From Pseudomonas furukawaii (GTDB taxonomy: Bacteria; Pseudomonadota; Gammaproteobacteria; Pseudomonadales; Pseudomonadaceae), in contig NZ_AP014862.1 in the NCBI RefSeq assembly GCF_002355475.1, positions 1,736,001 to 1,800,000 on the forward strand: DNA of 64,000 bases, in the 5' to 3' direction. The translations under genes and the position numbers were made by a program. Shown in pieces: positions 58,181 through 64,000 of the stretch. How positions within the stretch are numbered: the stretch's first letter is position 1; the number at the start of each line of letters is the position of its first letter. The notes beneath the pieces are model-generated. The model saw only the letters and a list, made by a program, of their open reading frames with translations. It made no database searches and was not told the origin of the DNA.

Positions 58181-58984
58181 ATGTTGCATATCGCCATGAT
58201 CGGTTGCGGCGCCATTGGCGTCGGCGTGCTGGAACTGCTGGAAAGCGACCCGCACCTCTGCGTCGATGCGGTGATAGTGCCGGAAGCCTCCCAGCCGCTG
58301 GTCCGCCAGCGCCTGGGCGGGCTGCGCAATCCGCCGCGGGTGCTCAGCGAGCTGCCGGCCGGGGTGCGCCCCGACCTGCTGGTGGAGTGCGCCGGGCACC
58401 GGGCCATCGAGGAGCATGTGCTGCCGGCCCTGACCCAGGGGATTCCCTGCCTGGTGGTGTCGGTGGGCGCGCTCTCCGAGCCCGGGCTGGTGGAGCGCCT
58501 GGAGGCCGCCGCCGAATTCGGTGGTACCCGCATCGAGCTGCTGCCGGGTGCCATCGGTGGCATCGACGCCCTGTCGGCGGCCAAGGTGGGTGGCCTGGAG
58601 TCGGTGCGCTACACCGGCCGCAAGCCGGCCCGCGCCTGGCTCGGCACCCCCGGTGAACAGGTCTGCGACCTGGAACACCTGGAGGAAGCCCGGGTGATCT
58701 TCGAAGGCAGCGCCCGGGAAGCCGCGCGGCTCTACCCGAAGAACGCCAACGTCGCCGCCACCCTGTCCCTCGCCGGGCTGGGACTGGACCGTACCCAGGT
58801 GCGCCTGATCGCCGACCCCGAGAGCTGCGAGAACGTGCATCAGGTGGAGGCCAGCGGCGCCTTCGGCGGCTTCGAGCTGACCCTGCGCGGCAAGCCCCTG
58901 GCGGCCAACCCCAAGACTTCGGCGCTCACCGTGTTCAGCGTGGTTCGCGCGCTGGGCAACCACGCCCACGTGATTTCGATCTAG
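58181..58984 (+). CDS. Aspartate-dehydrogenase-like NAD(P) enzyme
   Basis: A 267-residue protein starting MLHIAMIGCGAIGVGVLELL at 58181. The Rossmann motif GCGAIG is at 8-13; the middle has LLPGAIGGIDALSAAK, and KNANVAATLSLAGLGLD is the conserved signature of L-aspartate dehydrogenases (NadX-like). The family interconverts L-aspartate and iminoaspartate/oxaloacetate. No nadA or nadC lies nearby, so an NAD-synthesis role is unlikely. In this setting it may oxidise an amino-acid intermediate or handle an imine, together with the RidA protein downstream. Confidence 0.85.
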   Translation: MLHIAMIGCGAIGVGVLELLESDPHLCVDAVIVPEASQPLVRQRLGGLRNPPRVLSELPAGVRPDLLVECAGHRAIEEHVLPALTQGIPCLVVSVGALSEPGLVERLEAAAEFGGTRIELLPGAIGGIDALSAAKVGGLESVRYTGRKPARAWLGTPGEQVCDLEHLEEARVIFEGSAREAARLYPKNANVAATLSLAGLGLDRTQVRLIADPESCENVHQVEASGAFGGFELTLRGKPLAANPKTSALTVFSVVRALGNHAHVISI

Positions 58985-58994
58985 GACAACGACC

Positions 58995-60479
58995 GTGATT
59001 GACCTCGACCCGATCCAACCCATCTGCATCGCCGGCCAGTGGCGCCTGGGCGGTGGCGACCTCTACCACAGCCTCTACCCGGCCACCGGCGAAGCCATCG
59101 CCCGGCTCCACGCCGCCAGCCTGGAGGACGTGGAGGAGGCCATCATCGGCGCTGACCGCGCCTTCCGCGAGAGCGGCTGGGCCCAGCGCAAGCCCCACGA
59201 GCGCGCCGCCGTGCTCTATCGCATCGCCGCGCTGATCCGCGAGCGCAGCGAGGAGCTGGCCCAGTTGCAGCGCCTGGACAACGGCAAGCCGATCAAGGAA
59301 ACCCGCAACCTGGTGGCCAGCGCCGCCGCCACCTTCCAGTTCTTCGCCGCCGCCTGCGAGACCCTGGAGGAGACCATCACCCCCTCCCGGGGCGATTTCG
59401 TCACCATGAGCGTCTACGAGCCCATGGGCGTGGTGGCCGCCATCACCCCCTGGAACTCGCCCATCGCCTCCGAGGCGCAGAAGCTGGCGCCGGCGCTGGC
59501 CGCCGGCAACGCCGTGGTGGTCAAGCCGGCGGAGGTCACCCCGCTGGCGGCCCTGGCGCTGGCCCGCATCTGTGACGAGGCCGGCCTGCCGAGCGGCCTG
59601 GTCAGCGTGCTGCCGGGCAAGGGATCGGTGATCGGCGATGCGCTGACCCGCCATCCCCTGGTCAAGCGGGTGTCCTTCACCGGCGGCACCAGCACCGGCA
59701 AGCACATCGCCCGTATCGCCGCCGACAAGATGATGCTGGTGTCCATGGAACTGGGGGGCAAGTCGCCCACCATGGTCCTGGCCGACGCCGACCTGGACCA
59801 TGCGGTGGCCGGGGTGCTCTACGGCATCTTCAGCTCCAGCGGCGAGTCCTGCATCGCCGGTTCCCGCCTCTTCGTCGCCCGCGAGCACTACGACGAGTTC
59901 ATGGAGCGCCTGGCGGCCGGCGCCGCCGCGTTGCGCGTCGGCGACCCGGCGGACGAAGGCACCCAGATGGGGCCCCTGATCACCGCCCGCCACCGCGAGT
60001 CGGTGGAGCGCTATGTCGAACTGGGCGTCGCCGAAGGCGGTCGCCTGCGCACCGGGGGCCTGCGTCCCCAGGGCGCGGCCTTCGAGCGCGGCTATTTCTA
60101 CACCCCCACCATCATCGAAGGCCTCGGCAACGACGCGCGCCTGTGCCAGGAGGAGGTCTTCGGCCCGGTGCTGGTGGCCATGCCCTTCGACAGCGAAGCG
60201 GCCCTGATCGAAGAGGCCAACGACAGTTGCTACGCCCTCGCCGCCGGCATCTGGACCCGTGATTTCCAGCGGGCCTGGAAGCTGGGGCGCGCCGTGCAGG
60301 CCGGTACCGTGTGGATCAACACCTACAAGCAGTTCTCCATTGCCACCCCCTTCGGCGGCTGGCGCGACAGCGGCCTGGGCCGCGAGAAGGGCCGCCTGGG
60401 GATCCTCCAGTACATGGAGCAGAAGAGCCTCTACTGGGGCCTGAACGAACAACCGCTGGCCTGGGCCGGCGGCCACTGA
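58995..60479 (+). CDS. Aldehyde dehydrogenase
   Basis: A 494-residue NAD(P)-dependent aldehyde dehydrogenase. Asn154 (TPWNSP), Glu252 (MELGGKSP) and the catalytic Cys286 (SSSGESCIAGSRLF) are in place. It resembles HpaE/betaine-aldehyde-type enzymes acting on semialdehydes from ring cleavage. It follows the aspartate-dehydrogenase-like gene by 10 bp. It could oxidise an aldehyde made by the ThDP enzyme or a ring-opened semialdehyde. Confidence 0.9.
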   Translation: MIDLDPIQPICIAGQWRLGGGDLYHSLYPATGEAIARLHAASLEDVEEAIIGADRAFRESGWAQRKPHERAAVLYRIAALIRERSEELAQLQRLDNGKPIKETRNLVASAAATFQFFAAACETLEETITPSRGDFVTMSVYEPMGVVAAITPWNSPIASEAQKLAPALAAGNAVVVKPAEVTPLAALALARICDEAGLPSGLVSVLPGKGSVIGDALTRHPLVKRVSFTGGTSTGKHIARIAADKMMLVSMELGGKSPTMVLADADLDHAVAGVLYGIFSSSGESCIAGSRLFVAREHYDEFMERLAAGAAALRVGDPADEGTQMGPLITARHRESVERYVELGVAEGGRLRTGGLRPQGAAFERGYFYTPTIIEGLGNDARLCQEEVFGPVLVAMPFDSEAALIEEANDSCYALAAGIWTRDFQRAWKLGRAVQAGTVWINTYKQFSIATPFGGWRDSGLGREKGRLGILQYMEQKSLYWGLNEQPLAWAGGH

Positions 60480-60492
60480 CGAGGAAGACGCC

Positions 60493-61458
60493 ATGAGCGT
60501 ATTGGGAATCGACGAAATCACCTACGGCGTGGAAGACCTGGCCACCAGCGCGCGCTTCTTCGCCGATTGGGGCCTGAAGGAAGTGGCGGCGAGCCACGAC
60601 GAGGTCGTCTTCGAGAGCCTGAACGGCTGCCGCGTGATCCTGGCCCACCTGGACAAGCCCGGCCTGCCGCCGGCCATCGAGGCGGGCTCCACCCTGCGGG
60701 AAGTGGTCTGGGGCGTGGAAAGCGAGGCGGACCTCAAGCGCTACGCCGAGCGTATCGCCCGCGACCCCGGCTTCATCGAGGGCGAGGGCCGCATCGGCTG
60801 CCTGGACCCCAACGGCCTGGCGGTGCGCTTCCAGGTCACCCGCAAGCGCGATATCCAGGTGCCGTGCGGCCAGTCCAACACCTGGCAGTTCAAGGGCCGG
60901 ATCAACCAGGCCAGCCCCATCTACGAGCGCGCCCAGCCCATCGAAGTCGGGCATGTGGTGTTCTTCGTCAAGGACGTCAACGCCTGCGAGCGGTTCTACA
61001 GCGAGCGCTTCGGCTTCGTCTGCTCCGACCGCTACCCGGACCGGGGCGCCTTCATGCGCTGCGCGGAGGAGGGCGGCCACCACGACCTCTTCATGCTGCA
61101 ACTGCCCCAGCCGCGCGCCGGCCTCAACCACGTGGCCTTCACCGTGCGTGACATCCACGAGGTCTTCGGTGGCGGCATGCACATCTCCCGCTGCGGCTGG
61201 GATACCGAGATCGGCCCGGGACGGCATCCCGTGTCCTCCGCCTACTTCTGGTACTTCCGCAACCCGGCGGGCGCCCTGGTGGAGTACTACGCCGACGAGG
61301 ACCAGCTCACCGGCGAGTGGCAGGCGCGGACCTTCGAGCCCGGCCCCACCGTCTTCGCCGAGTGGGCCATCGCCGGCGGCCTGGACGGCAACACCCGGCG
61401 GCAGAAGAACGTCGAGGCGCCCCAGGGCAAGTTCCTCACCGACAAACCCAAGGGCTGA
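60493..61458 (+). CDS. VOC-family protein with extradiol dioxygenase metal triad
   Basis: A 321-residue protein with two vicinal-oxygen-chelate modules. In the second module His154 (EVGHVVFFVKD), His213 (GLNHVAFTVRD) and Glu264 (ALVEYYADED) sit with type I extradiol dioxygenase spacing, and a closing FRNPAGALVEYY box is clear. It is therefore likely a ring-cleaving dioxygenase acting after the Rieske oxygenase encoded downstream. The sequence is not close to BphC or NahH in this window, so a different diol is expected. Confidence 0.82.
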   Translation: MSVLGIDEITYGVEDLATSARFFADWGLKEVAASHDEVVFESLNGCRVILAHLDKPGLPPAIEAGSTLREVVWGVESEADLKRYAERIARDPGFIEGEGRIGCLDPNGLAVRFQVTRKRDIQVPCGQSNTWQFKGRINQASPIYERAQPIEVGHVVFFVKDVNACERFYSERFGFVCSDRYPDRGAFMRCAEEGGHHDLFMLQLPQPRAGLNHVAFTVRDIHEVFGGGMHISRCGWDTEIGPGRHPVSSAYFWYFRNPAGALVEYYADEDQLTGEWQARTFEPGPTVFAEWAIAGGLDGNTRRQKNVEAPQGKFLTDKPKG

Positions 61459-61462
61459 GGCC

Positions 61463-61780
61463 ATGAGCGAAACCATGCTGCTGACCCTGCTGCTCCGGCA
61501 CGACCCGTCGAAGAACCTCGACGCCATCCAGGGCCACATGAAGGCCATGGACTGGTGGGAGCGCTTCCCCGGCGAAGGCGTTGAGATCGTCTCCTGGACG
61601 GTCGCCATGGGCCTGGGGCAGATCGTCACGCTGCGCCTGCCGCCGGCCCTGCTGCCGCGCATCAACGTTGAACTGGAGCGCTCCGCCTGGGGCGTCTTCC
61701 GTACCGAGTGCTACCCCACCTACGACTTCGTCCCGGTTCGCGAAACCATTCGCGAGCGGGTCCGCAATGGAGGCCAATGA
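61463..61780 (+). CDS. Small protein of unknown function
   Basis: A 105-residue protein starting MSETMLLTLLLRHDPSKNLD at 61463, 4 bp after the VOC stop. It contains WWERFPGEGVEIVSWTVAMG and a strand-helix-strand pattern reminiscent of small ferredoxin-like (ABM/muconolactone-isomerase-type) folds. No catalytic residues can be named. Tight packing in the cluster suggests a subunit or isomerase role, but this is inference. Confidence 0.75.
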   Translation: MSETMLLTLLLRHDPSKNLDAIQGHMKAMDWWERFPGEGVEIVSWTVAMGLGQIVTLRLPPALLPRINVELERSAWGVFRTECYPTYDFVPVRETIRERVRNGGQ

Positions 61781-61781
61781 C

Positions 61782-62000
61782 ATGCAAGACCGTTACCTCG
61801 AACCCCACCAGGCCCGTAGCCGCGAGCCGAACGCCTTCGAAGACCTGCTCGGCGATTCCATCGAGCGCGCCTACGCGGCCGGCCTGCACGACCTGCCGGG
61901 CCTGCTGGGCTACCTCAACCAGGCCGGCCCCACCTGCCCTGGTGGCGGTCCCTGGACCGAAGAGGCCTACACCACCCTGATGGCCCGCCTGGGCGAGTGA
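61782..62000 (+). CDS. Small protein with recombinase-like helix domain
   Basis: A 72-residue protein starting MQDRYLEPHQARSREPNAFE at 61782, with GGAGG 8 nt upstream; the in-frame ATG at 61767 would swallow that site. It contains GDSIERAYAAGLHDLPGLLG and CPGGGPWTEEAYTTLMARLG. It resembles small proteins, named for a recombinase-like helix-turn-helix domain, that accompany Rieske oxygenase genes. It may be an accessory subunit rather than a DNA-binding protein. The assignment is from memory of the family. Confidence 0.7.
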   Translation: MQDRYLEPHQARSREPNAFEDLLGDSIERAYAAGLHDLPGLLGYLNQAGPTCPGGGPWTEEAYTTLMARLGE

Positions 62001-62023
62001 ATTCCCTCCAAGAGGAAAGCGAT

Positions 62024-63043
62024 ATGAGCACCCTGGACCCTGTTGAACACCTCCTGGCCAATGGCCTGAAGAACCTCTGGTACCCCATCTGCCCGGTCGG
62101 CTTCATCGCCGACAGGCCGGTCTCCCTGCGTCGCCTGGGCTACAAGCTGGCCCTCTGGCGCGACACCGACGGCACCTTGCATGCCCTCGAAGACCATTGC
62201 CCGCACCGGGGGGCGCCGCTGTCCCGCGGGGTGAACCTCGGCGACCGCCTGCAGTGCCCCTACCACGGCGTGGAAGTGCGCTGCGACGGCGTCACCACCC
62301 GCGTGCCCGGCAGCCCCGGCTGCAAGCTGGAAGGCAGCCAGGCGACCCGTTACTTCCATGTCACCGAGGCCGCCGGCGCGGTGTGGCTGTACAACTCGGC
62401 GCAGAACGTCGAGGAGGCGCCGCCCCTGGTGCTGCCGGAGCAGCTCACCGACCCGGCCTTCTCCCATTTCCTCTGCTACGCCGAGTGGCGCGGTGACTAC
62501 CGCTACGTGCTGGACAACGTCATGGACCCCATGCACGGCACCTACCTGCACAAGCAGTCCCACTCCATGTCCGAAGGCGAGAGTCAGGCGAAGTTCGTCA
62601 CCCGCGACACCGACACCGGTTTCATCTTCGAGAAGGACGGCCAGCGCGGGGTGAACTTCGACTGGACCGAATGGGCCGACACCGGCGTGCACTGGATGCG
62701 CCTGGAGATTCCCTATCCCAAGACCGGCGGCCCGGGCGGTAATTTCCACATCGTCGGCAGCTACACGCCCATCAGTCGCGAGCTCTCGGCCGTGTTCCAC
62801 TGGCGTTGCCGGGCACTGACCGGCTGGCAGCGCGATACCTGGCGCTTCCTCTACAAGAACCGCCTGGAAGCCCGCCACTGGGCGGTGCTGGAACAGGACC
62901 GGGAAATGCTCGAGTTCATGGAGCCGGACGCCAACCAGCGGGAGAACCTCTACCAGCACGACCTGGGCCTGGTGCGCCTGCGCCGGCACATGAAGAACCT
63001 GGCCAAGGCCCAGCTCGAGCTGATCGAGGCCAGGCAGCTATGA
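62024..63043 (+). CDS. Rieske non-haem iron oxygenase, alpha-only type
   Basis: A 339-residue oxygenase starting MSTLDPVEHLLANGLKNLWY at 62024, preceded by AGAGGAAAG. Rieske ligands are Cys59, His61 (DHCPHRGAPL) and Cys78, His81 (LQCPYHGVEV). The mononuclear iron motif is DNVMDPMHGTYLH with His171 and His176. The size and NLWYPICPVGFI start are those of the VanA/phthalate-type group, which works without a beta subunit and with a flavin/[2Fe-2S] reductase, encoded two genes downstream. The reaction may be dihydroxylation, hydroxylation or O-demethylation. Confidence 0.92.
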   Translation: MSTLDPVEHLLANGLKNLWYPICPVGFIADRPVSLRRLGYKLALWRDTDGTLHALEDHCPHRGAPLSRGVNLGDRLQCPYHGVEVRCDGVTTRVPGSPGCKLEGSQATRYFHVTEAAGAVWLYNSAQNVEEAPPLVLPEQLTDPAFSHFLCYAEWRGDYRYVLDNVMDPMHGTYLHKQSHSMSEGESQAKFVTRDTDTGFIFEKDGQRGVNFDWTEWADTGVHWMRLEIPYPKTGGPGGNFHIVGSYTPISRELSAVFHWRCRALTGWQRDTWRFLYKNRLEARHWAVLEQDREMLEFMEPDANQRENLYQHDLGLVRLRRHMKNLAKAQLELIEARQL

Positions 63044-63474
63044 CCCCGGTCCGCCGCATCCGCACCGACGCCGTCCCCGAGCCGGCCAGCGCCAGCTGGT
63101 CCAACGCCCTGCTGGTGGGCCGGGAGCTGGTGATGTCCGGGATGACCGGGCACGCCGCGACCCGCCTGGCGGCGGAGCGGGGCGAGCCCCTGGACGCCCA
63201 TGCCCAGACCCTGCTGGTGCTGGGCAAGGTGAAGGCGTTGCTGGAAGCGGCGAGCGGCCATATCGGCAACATCTACAAGCTCAACATCTACGTCACCCGC
63301 ATCGACGACAAGGACGCGGTCGGGCGCGCGCGGCGCGACTTCTTCACCGGCCAGGACCACTTCCCGGCCTCCACCCTGGTGGAGGTGAGCGGGCTGGTGT
63401 TCCCGGAACTGCGGGTGGAAGTCGACGCCTGGGCGCGCCTGGACATTGATCTGACCCGCTGCGACGAAGCCTGA
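63040..63474 (+). CDS. RidA-family enamine/imine deaminase-like protein
   Basis: A 144-residue YjgF/YER057c/UK114 protein starting MTPVRRIRTDAVPEPASASW at 63040, overlapping the oxygenase stop by 4 nt (ATGA). Family segments VMSGMTGHAA, NIYKLNIYVTRIDDKD and FPASTLVEVSGLVFPELRVE are visible. The Arg usually binding the substrate carboxylate seems displaced relative to RidA itself. Members hydrolyse reactive enamines or catalyse steps in aminophenol-type pathways. It hints at a nitrogen-bearing intermediate. Confidence 0.88.
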   Translation: MTPVRRIRTDAVPEPASASWSNALLVGRELVMSGMTGHAATRLAAERGEPLDAHAQTLLVLGKVKALLEAASGHIGNIYKLNIYVTRIDDKDAVGRARRDFFTGQDHFPASTLVEVSGLVFPELRVEVDAWARLDIDLTRCDEA

Positions 63475-63488
63475 AACAGAGGTAGCAC

Positions 63489-64000
63489 ATGACTCACAAC
63501 AACACGGTAACGGCCTTCGTCCACACGCTGCGCTTCGAGGCGGAAGGCATCATCAGCGTGGAGCTGCGCCCCCAGGGCGACCAGGTGTTCGCACCCTTCA
63601 CCCCCGGCTCCCACATCGACCTGCACCTGGGCAATGGCCTGGTGCGCAGCTACTCGCTGTTCAACTCGCCGGAGGACAGTGGCCGCTATGTGGTGGGCAT
63701 CCTCCGCGACCGCAACAGCCGGGGCGGCTCGGCCTACGTGCACCAGAACCTGCGGGTGGGCATGCCGCTGACCATTTCCCTGCCGCGCAACCACTTCCAG
63801 CTGGACGAGGGCGCCGGGCACACGGTGCTGGTGGCCGGCGGCATCGGCGTCACCCCCATCTACTGCATGTTCAACCGCCTGCGCGCCCTGGGCCGCTCGG
63901 TGGAACTGCTCTACTGCGCCCGTTCGCGCAAGGAGGCCGCCTTCGTGGCCGAGCTGGCCGCCGTCACCGACGTACCGGTGAAGCTGCACTTCGACGATGA
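63489..64000 (+). CDS. Oxygenase reductase (VanB/phthalate-reductase type), 3' end outside window
   Basis: The first 170 codons of a flavin reductase, starting MTHNNTVTAFVHTLRFEAEG at 63489. The flavin-binding region RSYSLFNSPEDSGRYVVGIL and the NAD(P)H-domain start LVAGGIGVTPIYCM are clear. Relatives end in a plant-type [2Fe-2S] domain, which would lie beyond the window. It very probably feeds electrons to the Rieske oxygenase at 62024-63043. Confidence 0.9.
   Translation, partial: MTHNNTVTAFVHTLRFEAEGIISVELRPQGDQVFAPFTPGSHIDLHLGNGLVRSYSLFNSPEDSGRYVVGILRDRNSRGGSAYVHQNLRVGMPLTISLPRNHFQLDEGAGHTVLVAGGIGVTPIYCMFNRLRALGRSVELLYCARSRKEAAFVAELAAVTDVPVKLHFDD

Overview
The window is high-GC, Pseudomonas-type DNA in two parts that meet at a tRNA-Gly gene (31995-32068, minus strand). 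Everything to the left (1 to about 31995) looks like the integrase end of an integrative and conjugative element (ICE) carrying aromatic-catabolic genes. Everything to the right is ordinary-looking chromosome (phaG, rsuA, pcs, actP and others), which fits Pseudomonas sensu lato. The joint layout of a salicylate cluster, a biphenyl cluster and a tRNA-Gly-linked integrase recalls the bph-sal elements described in biphenyl degraders of the KF707/KF715 group. That comparison is from memory of the families and was not searched.

Left part. 1-9615 (minus) is a salicylate/meta-cleavage operon, nahG-T-H-I-N-L-O-M-K-J plus a HbpS/GlcG-like gene cut by the window edge. The LysR activator gene nahR (10994-11896, plus) is divergent, and an IS3-family element has inserted between nahR and the shared promoter region. 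11952-16690 is a mobile-element graveyard: an IS66 tail, an IS3 tail, a frameshifted IS3 element, and a truncated IS5-family element whose transposase gene is split by a group II intron. 16854-29536 (minus) is a biphenyl operon: bphR1-A1-A2-orf3-A3-A4-B-C-K-H-J-I-D followed by a FadL/TodX-type outer-membrane channel gene. A second IS5-family right end (29727-29884) lies upstream of bphR1, next to the integrase gene (29904-31757).

The two catabolic operons form one route. BphA-D convert biphenyl to benzoate plus 2-hydroxypenta-2,4-dienoate, and BphH-J-I take the dienoate to pyruvate and acetyl-CoA. NahG turns salicylate into catechol, and NahH-I-N-L-O-M-K-J carry catechol through meta cleavage to the same end products. 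The last three enzymes (hydratase, acylating acetaldehyde dehydrogenase, aldolase) are therefore present twice.

Right part. 32165-47006 holds phaG, rsuA, a small CWC protein, phosphatidylcholine synthase, an OprD-type porin, actP-yjcH, an acyl-CoA ligase, a soluble PAS histidine kinase with a FixJ-like regulator, and a glutamine-synthetase-like/FAD-oxidase pair of the gamma-glutamyl-polyamine type. 47134-48202 is a tandem array of ten 107-bp units, broken at its right edge by an IS110/IS1111-type element. 50024-64000 (plus) is a compact gene cluster: an SsuABC/TauABC-like ABC transporter, two SDRs, a cupin, an alpha/beta hydrolase, an IclR regulator, a ThDP enzyme, an aspartate-dehydrogenase-like protein, an aldehyde dehydrogenase, a VOC protein with a full extradiol metal triad, two small unknown proteins, a Rieske oxygenase, a RidA protein and a reductase cut by the window end. 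It looks like a complete catabolic pathway for an aromatic, possibly nitrogen-containing, compound whose identity the sequence does not reveal. It is the best candidate here for an undescribed system.
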